Below are positions 1-7,261 of a stretch of 64,000 bases of DNA, piece by piece. Below the pieces are notes generated by a model. It had not been told where the DNA came from, made no database searches, and saw nothing but the letters and a program-made list of their open reading frames with translations. The DNA is taken from NCBI GenBank assembly GCA_039989475.1, contig JBDXHU010000009.1, positions 186,001 to 250,000 of the forward strand. Direction: 5' to 3'. Position 1 is the first letter of the stretch. Every line of letters starts with the position of its first letter. Made by a program: the position numbers and the translations under genes. The DNA is from JBDXHU01 sp039989475 (lineage in GTDB: Bacteria; Pseudomonadota; Gammaproteobacteria; Pseudomonadales; Halieaceae).

Positions 1-284
1 TCAGCCTTCTTGATCTGGCTGGCATTATTGAGCTCATAGCTGGCCACGGCGCGCACACCACGCTGCACCAAACGGTCAGTGAAGGCACGCTCAAAGCGTT
101 GTCGGGTTTCGGCTTTTTTGGAGATGGCCAGCACCAGCACACCCTCCAGGTCTTGCTTGCTCCTGATATCCTTGGCCATCCAGCTATTGGTGATAACGGC
201 CTCATTGGAGGCGCAAGCCGCAAGCAACAGCAGCGTCAGGCAAAGGCCCAGGAGCCTGGCAAGTGGCTTAATAGAGTACTGCAT
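1..284 (-). CDS. Lipoprotein, N-terminal part (gene cut by window edge)
   Basis: The reading frame runs from ATG at 284 off the left edge, giving about 94 residues. The N-terminus has a basic start, a leucine-rich stretch and the lipobox LLAAC, so it should be a type II signal-peptide lipoprotein with the lipidated Cys near residue 24. The mature part begins ASNEAVITNSW and continues with an alpha/beta pattern (EGVLVLAISKKAETRQRFERAFTDRL) common in small envelope lipoproteins of unknown role. It lies 36 bases downstream of the aldolase gene on the same strand and may be read from the same transcript. Function not recognised; the C-terminus is missing only because the window ends. Confidence 0.75.
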   Translation of the reverse strand, partial: MQYSIKPLARLLGLCLTLLLLAACASNEAVITNSWMAKDIRSKQDLEGVLVLAISKKAETRQRFERAFTDRLVQRGVRAVASYELNNASQIKKA

Positions 285-320
285 GAAAGGCAATCCTGGA
301 GAGGACCTGGGGTCCGGGTT

Positions 321-1352
321 CTAGATAGTACCCTGTTCCCGCGCCATATCCAGCGCCAGGTCTTCAATCATGTCTTCCTGGCCTCCCACCGTACGCCGCC
401 GCCCCAGCTCCATCAGGATATCCCGGGAGGACAAGTTGTATTTTTCCGCGCTGCGCTTGGCGAATAACAGGAAGGAGGAGTAGACGCCGGCATAACCAAG
501 GGTCAGCGCATCGCGATCCACCCGCACCATGTGATCCATCATCGGCACGATCAGGTCCTCGGCTATATCCATGGCTTTGAACACGTCGACGCCAGTCTCT
601 ATCCCCATGCGTTCACACACCGCCACGAACACTTCCAGCGGTGTGTTGCCGGCACCGGCGCCGAGACCTGCCATGGAACCGTCAATACGGTTGGCACCGG
701 CCTCCACGGCAGCCAGGGAGTTGGCAATACCCATGGCCATATTGTGGTGACCATGAAAGCCCAGTTCTGTTTCCGGCTTCAGTTCCTTGCGGGCCAGGCC
801 GACCCGGGCCGACACATCATCGGGCAACATGTAACCGGCCGAGTCTGTGATATAGACGCAATTGGCGCCGTAGGACTCCATCAACAACAGTTGCTGCAGC
901 AGTTCCTCGGGCTCGATCATATGCGCCATCATCAGGAAGCCGACCGTGTCCAGACCGTCAATCTGCGTCGCCATGTTGATGTGCTGTTCGGATACATCGG
1001 CCTCGGTGCAATGGGTGGCCACCCGGATGGTGGAAATGCCGCAATCCACCGCCATTTTCAGGTGATCGACCGTGCCGATACCCGGTAACAGCAGAGCCGA
1101 AACCCGGGTGTTGGAGACCACCTTGCACACCGCGGTCAGGTATTCCTCATCGGATGCCGCCGGGAAACCATAATTGACGCTTTTGCCACCCAGGCCGTCG
1201 CCGTGGGTAACTTCAATCATCGGCACCCCCGCCGCATCCATGGCCCTGGCCACGCTGACCATCTGCTCAACCGTGATCAGGTGCCGTTTGGGATGCATGC
1301 CATCGCGCAGGCACATGTCATGGACAGTAATTTTCTTGCCGGATAAATCCAT
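321..1352 (-). CDS. dmpG: 4-hydroxy-2-oxovalerate aldolase
   Basis: A 343-residue class II aldolase of the DmpG/BphI/MhpE/TesG family, the usual full length. It splits 4-hydroxy-2-oxoacids into pyruvate and an aldehyde, the last carbon-carbon cleavage of meta-cleavage pathways. Visible signatures are the N-terminal TIM-barrel motif VHDMCLRDGMHPKRH, holding the catalytic Arg-Asp pair and a His, and the metal-binding FHGHHN at about residues 198-203. In this family the aldehyde is channelled to the acylating dehydrogenase, whose gene lies 12 bases upstream on the same strand. The start MDLSGKK fits the family. A TesG role in steroid degradation is possible, since TesE-like and TesF-like genes are adjacent, but substrate length cannot be read from the sequence. 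Confidence 0.95.
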   Translation of the reverse strand: MDLSGKKITVHDMCLRDGMHPKRHLITVEQMVSVARAMDAAGVPMIEVTHGDGLGGKSVNYGFPAASDEEYLTAVCKVVSNTRVSALLLPGIGTVDHLKMAVDCGISTIRVATHCTEADVSEQHINMATQIDGLDTVGFLMMAHMIEPEELLQQLLLMESYGANCVYITDSAGYMLPDDVSARVGLARKELKPETELGFHGHHNMAMGIANSLAAVEAGANRIDGSMAGLGAGAGNTPLEVFVAVCERMGIETGVDVFKAMDIAEDLIVPMMDHMVRVDRDALTLGYAGVYSSFLLFAKRSAEKYNLSSRDILMELGRRRTVGGQEDMIEDLALDMAREQGTI

Positions 1353-1364
1353 CTCGGTTCTCCC

Positions 1365-2273
1365 TCAGGCTGCCGACGGAACAAAATCGCCGGACAGTAT
1401 CTGTTCAGCATACATTTCTGCGGTGCGCAGGCCGGCGGCGGTCATTATGTCCAGGTTGCCCGCATAGCGAGGCAGGAAATCGCCCAGGCCTTCTACTTCC
1501 ATGTAAATCGACACCCGCTTGCCATCAAACACTGGCCCGTTTTTCAGCTTGTAGCCCGGCACATACTTCTGCACCTCGGCGATCATCTGCTGCACCGACT
1601 CGGTGATTGCGGTCTCGTCCGGTGTATCCCGGGTCAGGCAGTGAATGGTGTCGCGCATGATCAGCGGTGGCTCCGCCGGGTTGATCACAATGATGGCCTT
1701 GCCTTCATCCGCACCCCCTACCCTGGCTATACCATCGGCGGTGGTGCGAGTGAACTCATCGATATTCTTGCGCGTGCCGGGGCCGGCTGACTTGGAACTC
1801 ACGGTAGCCACGATCTCACCATAGCTGACCGCCTGCACGCGACTCACCGCATACACCAGCGGTATTGTCGCCTGGCCGCCGCAGGTCACCATGTTCACAT
1901 TCATGGCCTGCGCCGCCACCGCCTCGTCCAGGTTTACCGGTGGCACACAATAAGGCCCGATCGCCGCCGGCGTCAGGTCTATCATCACCGCACCCTGCTC
2001 GTTCACCTTGCGTGAGTTCTCGGCGTGCACATAGGCTGAGGTGGCATCGAAGCAGATCTGCACACCATCGTCTTTCATGCTGGGCAACATGCCATCGACG
2101 CCTTCGGCGGTGGTCTTCAGGCCCAGTTCCGCCGCCCGCGTCAATCCGGGCGAGTCGGCTACCACGCCGACCATCCACACCGGCTCTATCACCTCGCTGC
2201 GCATGGCTTTCACCAGCAGGTCGGTACCGATGTTGCCGGGGCCGATGATGGCCGCTTTAACCTTGTTGCTCAT
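1365..2273 (-). CDS. dmpF: Acetaldehyde/propanal dehydrogenase (acylating)
   Basis: A 302-residue acylating aldehyde dehydrogenase of the DmpF/BphJ/MhpF/TesF family. It oxidises the aldehyde released by the neighbouring aldolase to acyl-CoA using NAD and CoA. The N-terminal Rossmann motif is GPGNIGTDL (residues 12-20) and the catalytic cysteine sits in VTCGGQATIP near residue 132. The length is normal for the family. It is followed after 12 bases by the aldolase gene, the standard arrangement for the bifunctional aldolase-dehydrogenase complex. The hydratase gene lies upstream on the same strand but is separated by about 300 bases of palindromic repeat DNA, unusual within such a cluster. Confidence 0.95.
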   Translation of the reverse strand: MSNKVKAAIIGPGNIGTDLLVKAMRSEVIEPVWMVGVVADSPGLTRAAELGLKTTAEGVDGMLPSMKDDGVQICFDATSAYVHAENSRKVNEQGAVMIDLTPAAIGPYCVPPVNLDEAVAAQAMNVNMVTCGGQATIPLVYAVSRVQAVSYGEIVATVSSKSAGPGTRKNIDEFTRTTADGIARVGGADEGKAIIVINPAEPPLIMRDTIHCLTRDTPDETAITESVQQMIAEVQKYVPGYKLKNGPVFDGKRVSIYMEVEGLGDFLPRYAGNLDIMTAAGLRTAEMYAEQILSGDFVPSAA

Positions 2274-2310
2274 TGCGATTCCTTCTGGTCAATCCTTGTA
2301 TAACGGCGCC

Positions 2311-2410
2311 GTCACTGTAGGTGGCTTTCACGACTCGCCGTGAACCCATCCCTGGGGGCTCGAGCACGCCATCCCTGGCGTGCACGGTCCTGAAAGCCAC
2401 CTACAGCGAC
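2311..2410. repeat. Palindromic intergenic element, copy 1
   Basis: Outer arms tgtaggtggctttca (2316-2330) and tgaaagccacctaca (2391-2405) are perfect inverted repeats, and extend to 20 bases each with one mismatch (2311-2330 and 2391-2410). The interior (2331-2388) carries a smaller hairpin, gcacgccat/tggcgtgc, and a ctcgag. Its reverse complement aligns with the interior of the neighbouring element at 2479-2535, so the two are opposite-orientation copies of one family although their outer arms differ. It resembles a REP or MITE-like non-coding element. Confidence 0.75.
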
Positions 2411-2450
2411 GTCACCTCTATCGAGTGCTCGTCGAATGTTTCAGAGCATA

Positions 2451-2562
2451 GCAGCGAGTGCGGTCAGCCTGGTTTATGACCGTGCGCGCCATGGATGGCG
2501 CGCTCGAGCCTACATGGACGTATTCACGGCGCGTCATAAACCGGGCTGACCGTGCTCGCTGC
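2451..2562. repeat. Palindromic intergenic element, copy 2
   Basis: Arms at 2451-2480 and 2533-2562 are 30 bases each and pair with 27 matches. The interior starts accgtgcgcgccatgg, includes the hairpin cgcgccatggatggcgcg (2485-2502) and a ctcgag, and ends ttcacggcgcgtc. That core matches, in reverse complement, the core of the copy at 2311-2410. The element ends ten bases from the stop codon of the hydratase gene, so it could act as a terminator or mRNA-stability hairpin for it. Confidence 0.75.
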
Positions 2563-2571
2563 GAACCATCT

Positions 2572-3357
2572 CTAAACAAACTGGCAAGAACACCCACCGA
2601 TGCCCGCTATCTCCAGGGACATTTTGTCACCAGCGACCACCGGAATCAGCGGTGCCAGCGAGCCCGACAGGATAATCTCACCCGCCTTGAAGGGAATACC
2701 GAATTCACCGAGGGTGTTCGCCAACCAGGCAACCGCGGTCAAGGGATTGCCCTGCACAGCAGAGCCGAGGCCCTCGCTGTGAAGCTCGCCGTTCTTGAAA
2801 ATCTTCATGTGTAGATTGGGCAGATCGTAGTCACGCGGGTCGACCTCGTTGGCACCCAAGACATAAACACCACAGGAGGCATTGTCGGCGACCGTGTCCT
2901 CTATCTTGATGTTCCAGTCCTGGATACGGGAATCGACGATCTCGAAACAGGGCATGATGGTCTCGGTGGCATCGAGCACATCCTGCTCGTTTACGCCGGG
3001 ACCGGCCAGGTCGGACTTGAGGCGGAAGGCGATCTCTCCCTCGGCCCGTGGCTGAATCAGGTGCCTGGCGATGGAAATATCAGCGCCATCGGCAAAGACC
3101 ATGCCGTCGGTGAGGAAACCAAAGTCCGGCTGGAATACGCCGAGCATGTCCTGCACCGGCTTGCTGGTCACGCCGATTTTTTTACCGACAATGGTCTCAC
3201 CGGCCTGCACGCGGCGATCCACCATGCGCAGGGAGATACGGTAGGCATCTTCGATGCTGATATCGGCGAAGCGCTCGGTAAAAGGGCTGAGTGTGGTCTG
3301 GCCGACGAGGGCCTGGTAGAGCTCGTCGCCGGCGGCGCTAATTTGTTCCTGGTCCAT
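2572..3357 (-). CDS. dmpE: 2-hydroxypenta-2,4-dienoate hydratase (2-oxopent-4-enoate hydratase)
   Basis: A 261-residue protein of the MhpD/DmpE/TesE hydratase family, related to 4-oxalocrotonate decarboxylase (DmpH) and the FAH fold. It adds water to 2-hydroxydienoates to give the 4-hydroxy-2-oxoacid used by the aldolase. Family signatures are GKKIGVTSKPVQDMLGV (about residues 58-74), the metal-binding EGEIAF, and the glycine-rich C-terminal LSGSLAPLIPV. It is the first gene of the hydratase, dehydrogenase, aldolase set, with a divergent promoter region toward 3623. Hydratase is more likely than decarboxylase because of the two partner genes downstream. A C6 steroid-pathway substrate (TesE) is possible. 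Confidence 0.88.
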   Translation of the reverse strand: MDQEQISAAGDELYQALVGQTTLSPFTERFADISIEDAYRISLRMVDRRVQAGETIVGKKIGVTSKPVQDMLGVFQPDFGFLTDGMVFADGADISIARHLIQPRAEGEIAFRLKSDLAGPGVNEQDVLDATETIMPCFEIVDSRIQDWNIKIEDTVADNASCGVYVLGANEVDPRDYDLPNLHMKIFKNGELHSEGLGSAVQGNPLTAVAWLANTLGEFGIPFKAGEIILSGSLAPLIPVVAGDKMSLEIAGIGGCSCQFV

Positions 3358-3622
3358 GCTTGCGCGTCACTGCCTTCGCTGGGAAAGAGGCGTCAAGCTT
3401 CGGGTTTCCCCGGGTTCCTGTCAAATACGCAGCCCCAGGTTTCCGGGGCTGGTCTTGCTACCTGAACTCCTTACCCCGCCAGGGCGAGAAGCAGCGGGTA
3501 AAGCCATGATGCGTCCTGGAGCGGGTATTTAACTACAAACAATTGCATAATGGCCCTGCTGGCCGGTAACAGCCATTATGAGCAGTACCCTGGCGAGCTC
3601 ATGAGGAAGGAGGACAGGCAGC
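3358..3622. other. Divergent intergenic region with an inverted repeat
   Basis: This 265-base gap separates the minus-strand hydratase from the plus-strand membrane-protein pair and must hold promoters for both. It contains the inverted repeat cataatggc (3546-3554) / gccattatg (3572-3580), 17 bases apart, and a GC-rich hairpin gcccca...ggggc near 3430-3450. The rightmost part carries a strong Shine-Dalgarno aggaaggagg before the ATG at 3623. No clear -35/-10 pair was assigned. Confidence 0.4.
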
Positions 3623-4204
3623 ATGTCGATGCTTAAGCGGGTACAGGAGAATTTCGCACTGGTAGTGGGGATCAGCCTGCCACTACTGCTGGTGCTGGTG
3701 TTCTGGATCGCCACCGCCATCCCCAAAATGACGGTGCCCGATCCCCGCTACGATATGATTTATACCGCCGATTTCTATGACTACAACGCCCTGGTGCATG
3801 GCGCGGTACGGGTGGACATCCAGGACGGAAAACTACGCGCCACCTTTCACAGCAGCGACAAGCAGAATTACCGTAACACCCCCCGCATCTACTACTTTGA
3901 TGTCAGCTCCGGCAGCATCCATGAGCTCAGCATCGACATCCCGGCCGACCCACAGGACGGGCAGTTGCTGAGTGTTCCCGAGGCAGAAACCTACACGCTA
4001 AGCAACAAGAGCATTGCCCCGGACGGCTACAGCTTTGACGGCAACTACAGTAGCCGCAGCGGCTTCTTTTTCTTCGACGGCGGCTACCGTTACCGCGGCA
4101 TCATCAAGAAAGACGGCCGGGCGATTAAAATTCCGACCCACGGCCACCAGTACCAGGGCAACCTGCGTTTTCTCGCCTGGGTTATGGATGACGATCAGCC
4201 ATGA
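3623..4204 (+). CDS. Membrane-anchored protein of unknown function
   Basis: A 193-residue protein with one N-terminal transmembrane helix (about residues 12-32, VVGISLPLLLVLVFWIATAI) and a soluble rest rich in Tyr, Asp and Ser, probably periplasmic. The stretch GFFFFDGGYRYRG is distinctive. The ATG at 3623 has an excellent Shine-Dalgarno (aggaaggagg). Its stop overlaps a decoy ATGA at 4201 and the downstream membrane protein starts at 4221, so the two are probably translated together. Membrane proteins of the downstream type are often paired with a small envelope partner, but I do not recognise a named domain here. Confidence 0.75.
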   Translation: MSMLKRVQENFALVVGISLPLLLVLVFWIATAIPKMTVPDPRYDMIYTADFYDYNALVHGAVRVDIQDGKLRATFHSSDKQNYRNTPRIYYFDVSSGSIHELSIDIPADPQDGQLLSVPEAETYTLSNKSIAPDGYSFDGNYSSRSGFFFFDGGYRYRGIIKKDGRAIKIPTHGHQYQGNLRFLAWVMDDDQP

Positions 4205-4220
4205 GCGACGGGGATCAGTC

Positions 4221-5153
4221 ATGAGCGACAGGGATCTGGCGCTGGCTGAAATTGTCGAGCTAGCGAGGCACAACAACATCTCCGCCGGCGAGATCGACGC
4301 TGCCCTTAACACCGCAGACGACAGCAATACCCCCGCTGGCGGCATACTCAGGCGCCTGCTTGCCTATGTCGGCGCCATCTTTGTTTTCGCTGGCATCGTC
4401 GTTTACATCGGCATGTTCTGGGAAGACATGAACAGCGCGGCGCGTATCATCATCACCCTCGGCACCGGTCTGGTGGCCCTGGTCCTGGCCATCCTTATGC
4501 TGGACCACGACCGCTTCGCCCGCAGCGCCACGCCACTCTTCCTGATGGCCGCCTGGCTGCAGCCGACCGGTATCCTGGTGGCCTTCGACGAACTCGGCAG
4601 CGGCGGCGAGCCGCAACACGCCTTACTGGCGACCACCACGACCCTGATGCTACAAGAGCTGTTGGTGTTCAGCCGCTATCAGCGCTCCGTGCTGCTGTTT
4701 CTCGCGCTGGCCTTTGGTCTCCTCACGTTCTGGAATGGTTTCGACCTGCTGGACCTGGACGAGGAACTCAATGTCATGATCTGCGGCCTGTCGCTGATGC
4801 TGCTGACCTACGGCATCGACAGGACAGCCCACCGCGGGATTACTCCCTTCTGGTATTTTGTCGGCAGTGCCAGCTTTCTCTGGGCGAGCTTCGACCTGAT
4901 AGAGGACACCCCGGCCCACATACTGTACCTGGGGCTGAGTGCCTTCATGATTTACCTCAGTACCGTGGCCCAGAGCCGCACGCTACTGTTTACCAGCACC
5001 CTGGCCATGATGGGCTATCTCGGCTACTTCACGGCGGAATACTTTTTCGATTCCACTGGCTGGCCGGTGGCCCTGATATTCATGGGTCTGCTGCTGATCG
5101 GCCTGAGCAACCTGGCACTGCGTATAAACCGCAAATACATGACGGAATCCTGA
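4221..5153 (+). CDS. Multi-pass membrane protein, DUF2157-like
   Basis: A 310-residue integral membrane protein. A soluble N-terminal segment of about 45 residues (MSDRDLALAEIVELARHNNI) is followed by roughly eight to nine hydrophobic helices, for example LLAYVGAIFVFAGIVVYIGMF, IIITLGTGLVALVLAILML and VALIFMGLLLIGLSNLAL. The layout resembles DUF2157 proteins, whose function is unknown. The start at 4221 was chosen because it is in frame and lies 16 bases after the stop of the partner gene; the ATG at 4201 is in another frame and opens only seven codons. The frame is open further upstream, but that part overlaps the previous gene and is not credible coding sequence. Confidence 0.75.
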   Translation: MSDRDLALAEIVELARHNNISAGEIDAALNTADDSNTPAGGILRRLLAYVGAIFVFAGIVVYIGMFWEDMNSAARIIITLGTGLVALVLAILMLDHDRFARSATPLFLMAAWLQPTGILVAFDELGSGGEPQHALLATTTTLMLQELLVFSRYQRSVLLFLALAFGLLTFWNGFDLLDLDEELNVMICGLSLMLLTYGIDRTAHRGITPFWYFVGSASFLWASFDLIEDTPAHILYLGLSAFMIYLSTVAQSRTLLFTSTLAMMGYLGYFTAEYFFDSTGWPVALIFMGLLLIGLSNLALRINRKYMTES

Positions 5154-5208
5154 CCCCAGAGGGCCTGAAAAAGTAGCCTTTCGGCCCCGACTTCCCTAGA
5201 CTTGCGCC

Positions 5209-6390
5209 ATGTTTAAACTGCTCACCAACGCACAGGTCTTCGCACCGCAACCACTGGGTCTGAAGACGCTGCTGATCTGTGCCGGGAAAATCGTATTTAT
5301 CGGTGATGACAGCCCTGTTTTAGACCCCGGTTTGAGCGTGGAAACCACCGACCTGGAAGGTGCTGCACTGGTGCCGGGATTGATCGACGGCCATACCCAT
5401 ATTACCGGCGGTGGCGGCGAATCCGGCCCCTCCAGCCGGGTGCCAGCGCCTTTTTTAGGCCAGTTTACCCGTGCCGGTGTCACCTCGGTGATCGGCGTTC
5501 TCGGCACCGACGACCTGACCCGTAATACCCAGACCCTGGTAACCCAGGCCTACGGCCTGCGTGAAGAAGGTCTTTCTGCCTGGTGTTTTTGCGGTGGTTA
5601 CCATGTGCCACTGACAACACTGACCGGCAGCGCCCGCGGCGATATCGTCAACCTGGACCCGGTCATCGGTATCGGCGAGTTGGCCATCAGTGATCACCGC
5701 TCCAGCCAACCGACGCTGGATGAAATATTGCGCCTGGCCAGCGAGGCACAGGTCGCCGGCCTGATGACGGGCAAGGCAGGCATTCTGCATTTGCACCTGG
5801 GCGACGGCGAGCGCGGCCTGGACCTGGTACGCCGTGCCCTGGCGGAATCAGAACTGCCAGCCCGGGTATTTCACCCCACCCATGTCAATCGCAACAAGCC
5901 GCTGTTTGAAGAAGCCTGCTCGCTGGTGGCGGAACAGGGCTGCTGCGTCGACCTGACCGCATTCCCCGCCAGTGACGACGAACCCGGCTGGAGCGCGGCG
6001 GAAGCCATACTGCGTTATCGCGGGGCCAAATTACCGGCGGAGAAACTGACCATGAGTTCCGATGGCGGCGGCTGCCTGCCCTGCTTCAATAGCGCCGGCG
6101 AAGTGGAGAGCATGGATATTGGCAGTTCCCACACCCTGCTGGAAACACTGCGCCTGCTGCAGGCAGAAGGCCTGGGCCTGGAAGATACCCTGCCCAGCTG
6201 CAGCAGTAACGTGGCGGCGCTCATGCGCCTGCACAGCAAGGGCAGGATTGCCGAGGGCATGGATGCCGATCTGCTGGTATTGAATGAACAACTCGACCTA
6301 CAACACCTTATGGCCCTGGGTCACTGGCATATAAAAAATGGCCAGCAACTCAAACGAGGCAGCTTTGAGGCTGACTCTGGGCCAGCATAG
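5209..6390 (+). CDS. iadA: Isoaspartyl dipeptidase (beta-aspartyl peptidase)
   Basis: A 393-residue amidohydrolase-superfamily zinc peptidase matching IadA in length. It hydrolyses beta-aspartyl dipeptides. Signatures are LVPGLIDGHTHITGGGGE (the HxH metal motif, about residues 55-72), HLHLGDG (about 196-202), FHPTHVNR (about 224-231) and SSDGGG with the catalytic Asp (about 283-288). It precedes cyanophycinase and cyanophycin synthetase on the same strand. Cyanophycinase releases beta-Asp-Arg dipeptides, so this enzyme plausibly finishes cyanophycin breakdown to Asp and Arg. The gaps of 38 bases to cphB and 6 bases from cphB to cphA point to one operon. Confidence 0.93.
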   Translation: MFKLLTNAQVFAPQPLGLKTLLICAGKIVFIGDDSPVLDPGLSVETTDLEGAALVPGLIDGHTHITGGGGESGPSSRVPAPFLGQFTRAGVTSVIGVLGTDDLTRNTQTLVTQAYGLREEGLSAWCFCGGYHVPLTTLTGSARGDIVNLDPVIGIGELAISDHRSSQPTLDEILRLASEAQVAGLMTGKAGILHLHLGDGERGLDLVRRALAESELPARVFHPTHVNRNKPLFEEACSLVAEQGCCVDLTAFPASDDEPGWSAAEAILRYRGAKLPAEKLTMSSDGGGCLPCFNSAGEVESMDIGSSHTLLETLRLLQAEGLGLEDTLPSCSSNVAALMRLHSKGRIAEGMDADLLVLNEQLDLQHLMALGHWHIKNGQQLKRGSFEADSGPA

Positions 6391-6427
6391 GCTAGACTGA
6401 AACACTCAGAAACAGGAATTCTCATTA

Positions 6428-7255
6428 ATGTGTCCATCACCAGTGAAGCCCGGCGCTAGCCGCGGTTACCTGATGCCCATCGGGGGCGCCGAAGAAAAAG
6501 GCAATAACCCTCGCATCCTCAGCCGCTTTCTCGAAATCTGCGGCGGCGACAAAGCGCGTATCGTAATCATCCCAACTGCTTCCAGGCTGCCCGATACCGG
6601 GGCCATGTACGCCGACCTGTTCCTGGACCTGGGCGCCGAGCGCGCCCTGTTCACAGAGATAAACGAGCGCGCCGACTGCGACGACGATGTGTTGCTGGAT
6701 GAAATGGATAACGCCACCGGTATTTTCGTCACCGGCGGCAATCAGCTGCGCCTGTCCGGCATACTCGGCGGCACGCCGGTAGGCCAGCGGCTGCGGCGAC
6801 TGAATGCCGAGGGCATGCCCATAGCCGGCACCTCGGCCGGTGCCGCCATGATGTCTCAGCACATGATTGCCGGCGGCGCCTCGGGCACCTCACCCAAGGA
6901 AGATGGCGTCAACCTGGCACCCGGCATCGGACTCACCAATCTTGCCGTCATCGACCAGCATTTCAGCCAGCGCGACCGGCTCGGGCGATTAATGACCGCC
7001 CTGTCCTATAACCCCTTCCTGATCGGTGTTGGCATCGATGAGGACACTTCTTTTCTCATTAACAGTGATAACGTCGGCGAAGTCATTGGCAGCGGTGTAG
7101 TAACCATTATCGACGCCAGCGACCTCTCCCATTCATCCCGTTCCAGCGCCCATTCTGGCGCACCACTTAGCCTGGTAGACATGCGCCTGCATGTATTGGC
7201 TGAGGGCTGCGAGTACGATATGCAGTCGCGGGAAGTCACCCTGCCCCAGGAATAG
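6428..7255 (+). CDS. cphB: Cyanophycinase
   Basis: A 275-residue serine peptidase of family S51. It degrades cyanophycin (multi-L-arginyl-poly-L-aspartate) to beta-Asp-Arg dipeptides in the cytoplasm. It shows the N-terminal GGAEEKGNNPRIL, the FVTGGNQLRLSGILGGT motif and the nucleophile elbow AGTSAGAAMMS with the catalytic Ser near residue 135, plus DQHFSQRDRLGRL downstream. These are standard cyanophycinase motifs. It ends 6 bases before cphA, so breakdown and synthesis genes are cotranscribed, a layout known from other proteobacteria. Confidence 0.95.
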   Translation: MCPSPVKPGASRGYLMPIGGAEEKGNNPRILSRFLEICGGDKARIVIIPTASRLPDTGAMYADLFLDLGAERALFTEINERADCDDDVLLDEMDNATGIFVTGGNQLRLSGILGGTPVGQRLRRLNAEGMPIAGTSAGAAMMSQHMIAGGASGTSPKEDGVNLAPGIGLTNLAVIDQHFSQRDRLGRLMTALSYNPFLIGVGIDEDTSFLINSDNVGEVIGSGVVTIIDASDLSHSSRSSAHSGAPLSLVDMRLHVLAEGCEYDMQSREVTLPQE

Positions 7256-7261
7256 ATAGCC

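Noticed and set aside
79..1467. Plus-strand open frames over the aldolase and dehydrogenase genes
   Set aside because: They are antisense shadows of high-GC minus-strand genes with unmistakable enzyme motifs.
4014..4220. Upstream extension of the membrane protein at 4221
   Set aside because: It overlaps the preceding gene in another frame and consists of Ala/Thr-rich shadow sequence.
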